A stretch of 8,970 bases of DNA. Origin: an uncultured Methylococcaceae bacterium. GTDB taxonomy: Bacteria > Pseudomonadota > Gammaproteobacteria > Methylococcales > Methylomonadaceae. Of this stretch, positions 1 through 6,801 are shown piece after piece; positions within the stretch are counted from its first letter, which is position 1, and every line of letters begins with the position of its first letter. The notes under the pieces were generated by a model. The model saw only the letters and a list, made by a program, of their open reading frames with translations, was not told where the DNA came from and searched no databases. The stretch is taken from positions 1 to 8,970 of the forward strand of contig CAIMDR010000640.1 in assembly GCA_903839795.1 (NCBI GenBank). The letters are read 5' to 3'. A program made the translations under genes and the position numbers.

Positions 1-253
1 GATTCAGACATGCATGAAGAATTTTAATCAGATTAGTTGCAGGGTAAGAGACAGCGGCTCAGGTATTGATGAAGCTCTAAAAGAGAAAATATGGTCACCT
101 TTTTTTACTACAAAACCAACGGGAATGGGCATGGGATTATCAATTAGTCGCTCCATTATTGAAGCCCATCAGGGCATTTTTAATTTCAACAGCTCACCAG
201 AAGAAGGGACTACTTTTTATGTTACCTTACCGATTAAGAGAAAAATAAAATGA
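1..253 (+). CDS. Sensor histidine kinase, C-terminal ATPase fragment (cut by left edge)
   Basis: This is the end of a histidine kinase that autophosphorylates with ATP and passes the phosphate to the regulator encoded next. The frame is open to the first bases, so the ATG at 14 is probably internal and the sensor and phosphoacceptor domains lie outside the window. The visible part is the second half of the HATPase domain: the G1 box DSGSGI at 50-67, the F box SPFFTTK, and the G2 box GMGMGLS at 122-142, followed by SRSIIEAHQG. The close G2 spacing and the FFTTK-GMGMGLSISRSI string are typical of the FixL/DctB-like kinase group. The stop codon overlaps the next start in ATGA (250-253), which points to translational coupling with the regulator. 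The signal sensed cannot be told from this fragment. Confidence 0.9.
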   Translation, partial: IQTCMKNFNQISCRVRDSGSGIDEALKEKIWSPFFTTKPTGMGMGLSISRSIIEAHQGIFNFNSSPEEGTTFYVTLPIKRKIK

Positions 254-882
254 ACAGTGATAAATCAGAGGCTTTGGTCTATTTGGTTGATGATGAATTT
301 TCGGTGCGTGATTCGCTGGCACTCATGATTGAATCAACAGGACATAAAGTCAAAAGTTTTGCCTCTGCCGAGGCTTTTTTAGAGTGCTATGACCCTACGC
401 AGCCGGGATGCCTGCTACTGGATGTCAGAATGCCGGCTATGAGCGGACTTGAACTTCAGGAAGAACTAGTAACCAGAGCTATTTCCATCCCTATTATATT
501 TATAAGTGGTCATGCCAGAATACCCGATTCGGCAAAAGCATTTAGAGCAGGTGCAGTGGATTTTTTGGAAAAACCCTTTGATAATGAAGTGCTATTGGAG
601 CGCGTTTCGGAAGCTATAAAAAAAGATATTGCTGATAGAGAACAACTCGCAGCACAGCTTAAAATACAAAACCGCCTGGATTATTTAACAGTGCGGGAGC
701 AAGAAGTGTTATCACTGATTCTCAAAGGGCATGCCAATAAAGACATGGCGAGAATGTTGGATATCAGCAATCGTACCATAGAAGCGCATAGGGCTCGAAT
801 CATGGAAAAAATGCAGGCAGAAAGTCTAGCTGATTTGATGTTGATGGCAACGCATTATGATTTAAATGAAACTTTGAATTAA
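250..882 (+). CDS. FixJ-type response regulator (receiver plus LuxR-type HTH)
   Basis: A two-domain transcription regulator of 210 residues, the usual size for the FixJ/TtrR/NodW group. The receiver domain (about residues 7-125) has the acidic pair D14-D15, the phosphoacceptor D58 in LLLDVRMPAMSG, S86 in the FISGHA switch region, and K108 in the GAVDFLEKPF motif. A short linker leads to a LuxR/GerE helix-turn-helix (about 146-200) with LTVREQEVL, GHANKDMARMLDISNRTIEAHRARIMEKM and ESLADLMLMA, all strongly FixJ-like. It starts inside the stop codon of the kinase gene, so the two are almost certainly one operon and a cognate pair. Its targets are unknown; the repeated TACG-containing sites in the gap just downstream are a possible but unproven binding region. 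Oxygen sensing should not be assumed, because the FixJ fold serves many signals. Confidence 0.93.
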   Translation: MNSDKSEALVYLVDDEFSVRDSLALMIESTGHKVKSFASAEAFLECYDPTQPGCLLLDVRMPAMSGLELQEELVTRAISIPIIFISGHARIPDSAKAFRAGAVDFLEKPFDNEVLLERVSEAIKKDIADREQLAAQLKIQNRLDYLTVREQEVLSLILKGHANKDMARMLDISNRTIEAHRARIMEKMQAESLADLMLMATHYDLNETLN

Positions 883-1335
883 ATTTTTTTCAGAGTCTAC
901 ACGGATTTTTTCAAGTAACAGGGTATTTTACCCTTGCAATGTATTCTCCCGCCTTTAGATTAGCCCGCTGCAAGCTATACTCATACTTTTTTGAAGCATA
1001 ATGTGAGTGTGGTTTTCCGGATGAACTACGAAAAAATTTACTCCGACTAGGTATTTATACGTATTGTCTACGTCCTCTTTTTATTTATACAATATACTCA
1101 GAATATTTATTTGCACATTCGGTTGCCTACTTAAAGCATGATAATAGACGGGATTTAATGCTTCACCTTGAGCGTAACGGAAGAACTCACTATAAACGGT
1201 TTAGTTGATTCTATAACTTTTTAATAAAACTGTCATAAAAGATAAATTCAATATAAGCGATATATTGCTTTTTGTGTGTGGTATTATTAAGTTGTTTTAA
1301 GCGGGTAACCGCACTTTCTAATGATGGGAGGGGGA
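883..1335. other. Intergenic region with repeated TACG-type sites, no gene seen
   Basis: There is no convincing ORF here. A 6-bp perfect dyad (AGGGTA-TTT-TACCCT, 920-934) lies 38 bp after the regulator stop, but no T-run follows it, so it is a poor terminator. Between 1026 and 1073 there are three related sites: CTACG (1026-1030), the palindrome ATACGTAT (1057-1064) and CTACGT (1068-1073). A TATACT at 976-981 could be a -10 box. A small GCGG-GTAA-CCGC hairpin (1301-1312) sits just ahead of the ribosome binding site of the next gene. The 10-mer ACACGGATTT at 899-908 also occurs inside the inverted-repeat element at 4678-4687. Confidence 0.5.
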
Positions 1336-1515
1336 ATGAAAACTGAAGATAAATTATTATACGATACGGATAACCTTGAAATTGATTTGGATGAATTTCG
1401 AGAATTGGTTGCAAAAAATGCTTATTACAGGGCTGAAAGAAGAGGTTTTGAGGATGGTTATGAGCTTGAAGATTGGCTTGAAGCTGAGCAGGAAGTAAGT
1501 AAGCAATCAAAGTAA
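1336..1515 (+). CDS. DUF2934-family small protein
   Basis: A 59-residue acidic protein of unknown function. Residues about 26-53 (AKNAYYRAERRGFEDGYELEDWLEAEQEV) match the DUF2934 signature as I know it: an AY..AE.RG stretch followed by an invariant-looking EDW.EAE. Residues 1-25 are acidic and low in complexity. I chose the ATG at 1336 over the in-frame ATG at 1321 because GGGAGG at 1326-1331 is a strong ribosome binding site for 1336, whereas nothing resembling one precedes 1321; starting at 1321 would also translate the binding site itself into MMGGG. The gene stands alone, with more than 390 bp of non-coding DNA on each side, so it probably has its own promoter. The family name is fairly secure; no role can be given. 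Confidence 0.82.
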   Translation: MKTEDKLLYDTDNLEIDLDEFRELVAKNAYYRAERRGFEDGYELEDWLEAEQEVSKQSK

Positions 1516-1910
1516 TTATTGATATTGCTGCTAAGTCTAAGTGGTATTAAATAATTCGTAATAATTTTTAATATTCAAACAGGAAATAATTAAAGCAGTC
1601 TGAAATAAAACCCAAAGCTGTTTATATGTAGTTATAAACAATTACTTTACCTAGTACAACAAATCGGAAGTTAGCGACCAATTATTTAAACTATTTTTTA
1701 ATGAAAAATTCGTTATATTTATTTTTAGTTCACGAACACCTAGTTCTTTGTACTGGATATTGATATAAAACTTCAAGTATATATTTACTAATAAAAACCT
1801 TCAGAAAATAGTTATCTTTTTAGCAATAACTGTTAATGGCTTTACCATAAACGGTTATTTACACTAAGTGTAAAAGCTAAGAGTAGATAAGCTAATTCAC
1901 TATCCCAATC
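1516..1910. other. AT-rich intergenic region, no gene seen
   Basis: This 395-bp stretch is visibly richer in A and T than the flanking genes and has no ORF with a credible start. A TTGATA at 1760-1765 could be a -35 box, but no well-spaced -10 follows it. The last 100 bases hold three consecutive inverted repeats, listed separately. The length and structure suggest a regulated promoter or a structured leader for the M41-like gene. Confidence 0.5.
1807..1874 (+). promoter_or_regulatory. Cluster of three inverted repeats upstream of the M41-like gene
   Basis: Three dyads follow one another. The first pairs 1807-1815 with 1826-1834: nine pairs, one of them G-T, around a 10-nt loop. The second pairs 1832-1839 with 1845-1852: seven of eight pairs around a 5-nt loop. 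The third is TTTACACT-A-AGTGTAAA at 1858-1874: eight perfect pairs around one central base, ending 36 bp before the ATG at 1911. The third has the shape of a dimer-binding operator, since a one-base loop cannot form an RNA hairpin of that length. The first two could be DNA sites or RNA stems. Function is inferred from position and symmetry only. Confidence 0.4.
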
Positions 1911-2603
1911 ATGGTATTCAAAATGAAACGTAACAAAATAATTGATATTGGCAGACACAAAAGATTGCAGCAGCATAAACAATGCATCGCCTATCATGAA
2001 GCAGGGCATGCCGCTGCCATTTATTTAAATAATAAATCCAGAAATTTGCCGCCTATTTTTTTTCAAATAATATTTAAGGAAATGAGCGACGTATCAGTTC
2101 ATGACGAATTAATTTATGAGGCAACGCATGATGACAGTGTTGCAAGAGTTGAAGGCGGACGTTTAATTGAAACGCTGCCGTATACGGTAGATGGTCTGGC
2201 GCATAAATTAATGGATCACAATGAGGCGATGGTGCCTTTGGTAAGGGATTACATTATTGCTTTTGAAGCAGATATTATCAATTTACTGATTGGGCCATTA
2301 ACTGAGGCTAAATTTGTTTATAACAGGGATGATGAGTTATTTAATCAGCAACTGGTTAATTTAAATTCACTGGAAAATTATGGCGGAGGTTCTGATCTTG
2401 CACTGGCTCGTGAATATATAGAAAGTTTTTCTGAAAGCAAAGAGCTGCAAGATAAAAAACTGGATGAGTTATTTGCTGTTGCCTGTGAGTTTGTCAGTGA
2501 TTATTCAAACTGGAAGGCAATTACCAAGCTTGCCAACTATATACTCGAAAGCAACAAGAATATTATTAGCTGCGAAGAGGTTGTGTCGGTCGTTCAATCG
2601 TAA
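1911..2603 (+). CDS. Stand-alone M41 (FtsH-type) metallopeptidase-domain protein
   Basis: A 230-residue soluble-looking protein that resembles only the protease half of FtsH. It has [11 protein letters not shown] with the zinc motif H29-E30-x-x-H33, where FtsH has [11 protein letters not shown]. Residues 122-134 (IINLLIGPLTEAK) line up with Fts[25 protein letters not shown] places D162 where FtsH has its third zinc ligand ([10 protein letters not shown]). The C-terminal helix KLANYILESNKNIISCEEVVSVV lines up with [21 protein letters not shown] in the neighbour. The AAA ATPase and membrane segments are absent. Residues about 45-120, rich in acidic residues and His, differ from FtsH. It lies 53 bp before a full FtsH gene on the same strand, so co-expression is likely. 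No good ribosome binding site precedes either ATG 1911 or the in-frame ATG 1923, so the start is uncertain. It could be an active peptidase or a modulator of FtsH; the alignment is by eye. Confidence 0.75.
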   Translation: MVFKMKRNKIIDIGRHKRLQQHKQCIAYHEAGHAAAIYLNNKSRNLPPIFFQIIFKEMSDVSVHDELIYEATHDDSVARVEGGRLIETLPYTVDGLAHKLMDHNEAMVPLVRDYIIAFEADIINLLIGPLTEAKFVYNRDDELFNQQLVNLNSLENYGGGSDLALAREYIESFSESKELQDKKLDELFAVACEFVSDYSNWKAITKLANYILESNKNIISCEEVVSVVQS

Positions 2604-2656
2604 ATGGTTGGTTTTTTTTAGTCAAAACATTAATAACGGGTATCGGGATAAGTACA

Positions 2657-4609
2657 ATGGATAAGCCACAAAACACGATAGCTCAGTATGTCGTAACGTT
2701 ATTGAGCTCTATCTATGTTTACCTGAAAAACTTATTGACTTCAGTATTAGGCTCACTCTTTAAGCAGGATCCTGATCTTGAACTTAATAAGCCCTTAGAT
2801 AGTAACCCGAACGGTTTAAAGCAAAAAAGGTTTATCTACTTCGCGCTGTTTTTATTCGTGATACTGTATTTGCTAAGCAGCGTTAATGAGGCTCAGCGTG
2901 ATGAAATATCCTACAGCCAATTTCTGAGTCTGGTTCAGGACGGCAAGATTGATAAGGCGGTAGTGACAGAGCGTATTATTACCGGTGTTCTTAAATCTGA
3001 CGATCCGAATGAGTCAGGCAAGCATTTTGTCACGGTGCCTTTATGGCAGAATGATCTGGCTCAAATGTTGGCGAAGAATAAGGTGGACTTTGTTGTTAGA
3101 AGCGGTGAAAACTGGCTGGCCAATCTGTTTTTTAACTGGATTATTCCGGTGTTTATCTTTGTGCTTATCTGGGCGTGGGTGATGCGTCGAGCAACTGCCG
3201 GTGCGCAATCTTTTCTTAATTTAGGCAATAAAGTCCGCATCCATCAGGATACCCAAACCAATGTTACCTTTGCTGATGTAGCGGGTGCTGATAGTGCCAA
3301 ACAGGAGCTGAAAGAGTCCATTGATTTTTTAAAAGCGCCCGAAAAAATACAGCGCTTGGGCGGGCGTATGCCCAAAGGCGTATTGCTGGTCGGCCCACCG
3401 GGTACCGGAAAAACCTTGCTGGCCCGTGCGGTTTCCGGTGAAGCTAAGGTGCCGTTCTTTAATATCAGTGGTTCCGAATTTATAGAGTTGTTTGTGGGTG
3501 TCGGTGCTGCCCGCGTTCGCGAGTTATTTGAACAGGCACGCAGCAAAGCGCCTTGCATCATCTTTATTGATGAACTGGATGCTATCGGTCGCTCTCGTGG
3601 TGGCCCCGTGGTCATGGGTGGACACGATGAACGGGAACAAACATTAAACCAGTTGCTGACTGAAATGGACGGCTTTGACACCTCGGTTGGCGTGGTGGTT
3701 ATGGCTGCGACTAATCGCCCCGAAGTGCTGGATAAAGCACTGTTACGCTCTGGTCGCTTCGATCGGCAGATTGTCGTGGATAAACCGGACTTACAGGATC
3801 GTATCGAAATACTCAAGTTGCATACCAAAGCCATGACCTTGGCTGAAAATATTGATATTTCAGTTGTTGCAAAACGCACGCCGGGCTTGGTGGGTGCTGA
3901 TTTGGCCAATATAGCCAACGAAGCAGCGATTATGGCGATACGGGTTGACCATGACAAAGTTGAAATGGAAGATTTTGAAGCCGCTATTGATCGCATACTC
4001 GCCGGGCCGGAAAAGAAAAATCGCGTCTTAAATCCGGATGAAAAACGCCGTGTCGCTTACCACGAGGCAGGGCACGCACTGGTTGCGGAGCATGTGCCCA
4101 CAGGACAGCCGGTGCATAAAATTTCTATTATTCCCAGGGGCGTTTCAGCGCTGGGTTTTACCTTACAATTACCGGTAGAAGAAAAGTTTCTGTTAACAGA
4201 GCCTGAGCTAAAAGATCAAATAGCGATTTTACTGGGTGGGCGTATGGCGGAAGAAATTGTGTTGGGCAGTCTCTCAACCGGTGCCCAGAATGATCTTGAA
4301 AAAGCCAGTGACATTGTCCGCAACATGGTTTGCAGCCTGGGCATGAGTAAAAAACTGGGGCCGTTGACTTATGGCAAGCGCCAGCAACTTCAGTTTTTGG
4401 ACGCTGAAATCTCTGAATATCGCAATTACAGCGATGAAACCGCACGCATTATTGATACAGAAATAATGGAACTGGTTGGGGAGGGCGAAATACGCGCCCG
4501 AGAAATTATCACCGCAAACCGTGTGATATTGGAAAAGCTGGCCAACTTATTACAGGAAAAAGAGGTGATTAACAGAGAGGAAATGATCACCTTGTTTGAG
4601 AGTCAGTAA
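2657..4609 (+). CDS. ftsH: ATP-dependent zinc metalloprotease, FtsH family (atypical termini)
   Basis: A membrane-anchored AAA protease that unfolds and degrades membrane and short-lived proteins as a hexamer. Order of parts: an N-terminal extension (1-57); a membrane segment at about 58-76; a periplasmic domain (about 77-155, with the usual [15 protein letters not shown] start); a second membrane segment (about 157-177); an AAA domain with Walker A GPPGTGKT (246-253), pore loop FVG (279-281), Walker B IIFIDE (301-306) and arginine fingers R364 and R367; and an M41 domain with HEAGH (469-473) and D546 as expected third zinc ligand. All catalytic residues are present. In E. coli FtsH the first membrane helix is near residue 5, so the 57-residue extension is unusual, and the protein ends straight after the protease domain without the polar tail. 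No internal Met precedes residue 137, so the extension cannot be a start artefact. The start is preceded by a weak GGGATA at 2645-2650. It is probably a second, accessory ftsH. Confidence 0.95.
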   Translation: MDKPQNTIAQYVVTLLSSIYVYLKNLLTSVLGSLFKQDPDLELNKPLDSNPNGLKQKRFIYFALFLFVILYLLSSVNEAQRDEISYSQFLSLVQDGKIDKAVVTERIITGVLKSDDPNESGKHFVTVPLWQNDLAQMLAKNKVDFVVRSGENWLANLFFNWIIPVFIFVLIWAWVMRRATAGAQSFLNLGNKVRIHQDTQTNVTFADVAGADSAKQELKESIDFLKAPEKIQRLGGRMPKGVLLVGPPGTGKTLLARAVSGEAKVPFFNISGSEFIELFVGVGAARVRELFEQARSKAPCIIFIDELDAIGRSRGGPVVMGGHDEREQTLNQLLTEMDGFDTSVGVVVMAATNRPEVLDKALLRSGRFDRQIVVDKPDLQDRIEILKLHTKAMTLAENIDISVVAKRTPGLVGADLANIANEAAIMAIRVDHDKVEMEDFEAAIDRILAGPEKKNRVLNPDEKRRVAYHEAGHALVAEHVPTGQPVHKISIIPRGVSALGFTLQLPVEEKFLLTEPELKDQIAILLGGRMAEEIVLGSLSTGAQNDLEKASDIVRNMVCSLGMSKKLGPLTYGKRQQLQFLDAEISEYRNYSDETARIIDTEIMELVGEGEIRAREIITANRVILEKLANLLQEKEVINREEMITLFESQ

Positions 4610-5011
4610 AATCCAACTTCGCCTTAAGATGCCCGTCATTTAGTAACGGTTAAGCTGTTAAAAATAGCACGCGGATGACACGGATTTAACTGATGAACAC
4701 GGATAAGGGGCGTTTTTAATCTTTTGTCTATATTACTTGTTAGGCACTTTAGACTTTTTTTGACTAAAAATCAAATCCGTTGAAAGCCCTATAATCCGTG
4801 TCATCCGCGTTCCATGATTGAAGTCAATATCGACTGGGTAATCAATTTTTTTACAAAGAAAGTCAGGCAGTTATTAAGTAAGATGCACTTAATTAACAAC
4901 TACTGTTCGAGGTGTCAGCTATTTTTACCGTATACTATTGCTTTGTAACTCATTTTAAAAATCAGCATTATCCGTTGATATTGGCTGAATTTTTTTACCA
5001 GAGGTTTTGTA
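4610..5011. other. Intergenic region with inverted-repeat element and rhlE leader
   Basis: There is no gene. The first 59 bp after ftsH show no clear terminator. Bases 4669-4810 are the inverted-repeat element listed separately. The remaining 200 bp precede rhlE and contain a 7-bp dyad (ATTAAGT at 4873-4879, ACTTAAT at 4887-4893) and a good -10-like TATACT (4931-4936) with no convincing -35. If that -10 is used, the rhlE transcript would have a leader of roughly 70 nt. Confidence 0.5.
4669..4810. repeat. 142-bp element with perfect 18-bp terminal inverted repeats
   Basis: The left arm ACGCGGATGACACGGATT (4669-4686) is the exact reverse complement of the right arm (4793-4810). Inside the left half the CGGAT-like unit recurs at 4672, 4681, 4690 (as CTGAT) and 4700, every 9-10 bp. 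In the right half the inverse ATCCG occurs at 4775, 4794 and 4803. No transposase gene and no target-site duplication are visible. The layout fits a MITE-like or dispersed intergenic repeat, and I recall similar 'cacggat' repeats scattered in other genomes. As RNA it could form a long hairpin that stops transcription from ftsH or stabilises its 3' end. Confidence 0.75.
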
Positions 5012-6331
5012 ATGTCTTTCGCTCAACTCGGTTTAACCGAGGAACTCCTTAAAGCCGTAGCCGATCAGGGCTATATAACTCCTACACCGATACAACAAAA
5101 AGCCATTCCCTTGATCCTTCAAGGCAAGGATATATTGGCTGGCGCACAAACGGGTACCGGAAAAACCGCCAGCTTTACGTTGCCTTTATTGCAACGACTG
5201 GCTGAAAATCATGACCCACATCAAAAACCGCACGTTGTCCGCGCCCTTATTTTAGTCCCCACCCGTGAATTGGCAGCCCAAGTCTATGAAAGCGTCAAAA
5301 CTTACGGAGCACATTTACCCTTGCATGTGGAAGCAGTCGTGGGTGGTGCCAGTATTGGCATACAGACCCGTCAATTAAGACGCGGTTGCGATATCGTGGT
5401 AGCAACGCCCGGACGGTTGATTGACCATGTGCTGAAGCGCAATGTCAATCTGTCTCATGTGGAAATGCTGGTGCTGGATGAAGCAGATCGTATGCTTGAT
5501 ATGGGTTTTATGCCTGATATTAAGCAAATTATGGCGTTAATTCCCAAGAAACGACAAAGTCTGTTATTTTCTGCTACCGTACCTAATGCCATAAAATCAC
5601 TGGCCGCACAGTTATTGAACAATCCTGTTGAAGTGGAAGTTGCCAAGCAAAATGCCACCGCAGAAAATGTTACCGAGCGTGTTTATGGCATCGACCGCGA
5701 GCATAAACGCGCCTTACTGTCGTACCTGATTGGCAGCAATAACTGGAAACAGGTTCTGGTCTTTGTGCGCACCAAGCATGGCGCTGATCGACTGGAAAAA
5801 CAGTTGATTGAAGACGGTATCCGCACGGCGGCGTTGCATGGCGATAAAACCCAAGGTGCACGCAACAAAGCACTGGAATATTTTAAAACAGGCAAGGTAT
5901 CGGTGTTGGTTGCAACCGACATTGCGGCACGCGGGTTGGATATTGATGATTTGCCGCATGTGGTTAATTTTGATTTGCCGCAAGTTCCCGAAGATTATAT
6001 ACACCGCATTGGTCGTACCGGCCGCGCCGGTTCAAGTGGAGAAGCCTTGTCACTGGTTTGTCCTGAAGAAGCTTACTATCTGGTGGAAATTGAGAAGTTA
6101 CTCAAACGGCAAATTCCGCGTGTTGTTGATACCGGTTACGAGCCTGTCTCATTGAAAATTATCGACGCACCTAAAAAGAACGCGGCCAATAAAGACACCG
6201 GCAAAAAAGATTTACGCCATTCTAAAAAACCTGCCGCCCGTGCCGCAAAACCTGCTGACAGCAAACGCTCTGACAGTAAGCGTATCGAATCCAGAGGCCA
6301 AGGACGCTCAGGCTCAAGAGGCAAAGCATAA
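5012..6331 (+). CDS. rhlE: DEAD-box ATP-dependent RNA helicase RhlE
   Basis: An RNA-unwinding ATPase of 439 residues, linked in this family to ribosome assembly, RNA decay and growth in the cold. All helicase motifs are intact: the Q motif around F3 and TPTPIQQ (23-29), motif I AQTGTGKT (45-52), Ia PTRELA (83-88), Ib TPGR (132-135), II DEAD (156-159), III SAT (187-189), IV FVRTK (251-255), [11 protein letters not shown] (301-310) and [12 protein letters not shown] (331-340). The start MSFAQLGL and the short spacing of motifs are RhlE-like, in contrast to SrmB, DeaD or RhlB. After about residue 385 comes a basic, low-complexity tail rich in Lys, Arg, Ser and Ala, probably an RNA-binding extension. 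GAGG at 5001-5004 lies 7 nt before the ATG, supporting this start. The gene stands alone. Confidence 0.95.
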   Translation: MSFAQLGLTEELLKAVADQGYITPTPIQQKAIPLILQGKDILAGAQTGTGKTASFTLPLLQRLAENHDPHQKPHVVRALILVPTRELAAQVYESVKTYGAHLPLHVEAVVGGASIGIQTRQLRRGCDIVVATPGRLIDHVLKRNVNLSHVEMLVLDEADRMLDMGFMPDIKQIMALIPKKRQSLLFSATVPNAIKSLAAQLLNNPVEVEVAKQNATAENVTERVYGIDREHKRALLSYLIGSNNWKQVLVFVRTKHGADRLEKQLIEDGIRTAALHGDKTQGARNKALEYFKTGKVSVLVATDIAARGLDIDDLPHVVNFDLPQVPEDYIHRIGRTGRAGSSGEALSLVCPEEAYYLVEIEKLLKRQIPRVVDTGYEPVSLKIIDAPKKNAANKDTGKKDLRHSKKPAARAAKPADSKRSDSKRIESRGQGRSGSRGKA

Positions 6332-6378
6332 CGCCCCGATAACCGTCGAGTTACCTCTTCAAAATTCAACACTAATAA

Positions 6379-6415
6379 ATTCGCTTATCCAACGCATGTT
6401 AAAGGATGAGCGGAT
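6379..6415. terminator. Hairpin between convergent rhlE and DUF2288 genes
   Basis: Bases 6379-6390 pair with 6404-6415 in a 12-bp stem with two G-T pairs and a 13-nt loop. It begins directly after the DUF2288 stop codon, read on the minus strand, and 48 bp after the rhlE stop, the usual place for a shared terminator. Neither side has a strong T-run (the minus-strand side has only a T-rich AATTTATTAG), so Rho-independent termination is uncertain. Confidence 0.35.
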
Positions 6416-6715
6416 CTACTGCTGCACCAAAATCCAAGGTTTAACCACAACTGCCCAAACCTCGGCATCCGAATCCAACCATTCAAGTGCCTGCTGATCA
6501 GAGACAAGAGCAAGCTCATTAGCTTGCAGCCATTGCGCAACCAGATCTTTATTGTCGATAGAAAACTGATAGGCAACATCAACCAAATCCAGCGGGGCTG
6601 CAACAAATACTGCCGTGCCACTGGCAAAAAAACGCTGCAATTCTTTCCAAGCAATTTTTGATGTTTCCAGGTTTACTTTTTCCTTGGTAATATCTGCACG
6701 GTTTGACTCATTCAT
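6416..6715 (-). CDS. DUF2288-family protein
   Basis: A 99-residue soluble protein of unknown function belonging to the DUF2288 family, common in gammaproteobacteria and cyanobacteria. Recognisable family features, as I recall them, are the NLETSKIAWKELQRFFASG stretch (15-33), DLVDVA (43-48), ALVSDQQALEWL (69-80) and the near-terminal WAVVVKPWILVQ (87-98). It is full length for the family. The gene is transcribed toward rhlE and away from the TPR gene. No good ribosome binding site precedes the ATG (complement of 6713-6715), but the family similarity begins soon after this start. A short dyad GTTAT-TCT-ATAAC (6751-6763) lies in the divergent promoter region shared with the TPR gene. Confidence 0.9.
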   Translation of the reverse strand: MNESNRADITKEKVNLETSKIAWKELQRFFASGTAVFVAAPLDLVDVAYQFSIDNKDLVAQWLQANELALVSDQQALEWLDSDAEVWAVVVKPWILVQQ

Positions 6716-6801
6716 GGTTTAAATTTAATGGTGTCGTTAGAAGTAGAGCTGTTATTCTATAACAATTTTGACCAATAACCACTCAGTTAGGAGTAAATGC
6801 A

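Noticed and set aside
1..40. Possible frameshift near the start of the kinase fragment, since another frame reads DSDMHEEF before a stop
   Set aside because: The frame leading into the G1 box is open to the left edge and reads IQTCMKNFNQISCRVRDSG, a normal strand pattern before the G1 box, so no frameshift is needed.
920..934. Rho-independent terminator after the response regulator gene
   Set aside because: The 6-bp stem AGGGTA/TACCCT has only a 3-nt loop of T and is not followed by a T-run; the T-runs near 884-890 precede it.
1211..1510. A 99-codon minus-strand frame overlapping the DUF2934 gene
   Set aside because: It is antisense to a recognisable family domain, lacks a ribosome binding site and matches nothing known to me.
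2604..2656. Terminator between the M41-like gene and ftsH, suggested by a run of eight T at 2612-2619
   Set aside because: No stable stem lies directly before the T-run, so read-through is the simpler assumption.
3244..3996. A 250-codon open frame on the minus strand inside ftsH
   Set aside because: It lies wholly antisense to the conserved AAA domain, has low-complexity Ser/Ile/Thr-rich content, and resembles no family; it is a shadow of ftsH codon use.
4669..4810. CRISPR-like array, because short units recur at regular spacing
   Set aside because: Units are only 5 bp long, spaced 9-10 bp apart and inverted between halves, and no cas gene is near; this is an inverted-repeat element, not an array of repeats and spacers.
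6240..6497. An 85-codon plus-strand frame running past the end of rhlE
   Set aside because: It overlaps the rhlE tail in another frame and the DUF2288 gene on the other strand, with no ribosome binding site and no recognisable domain.
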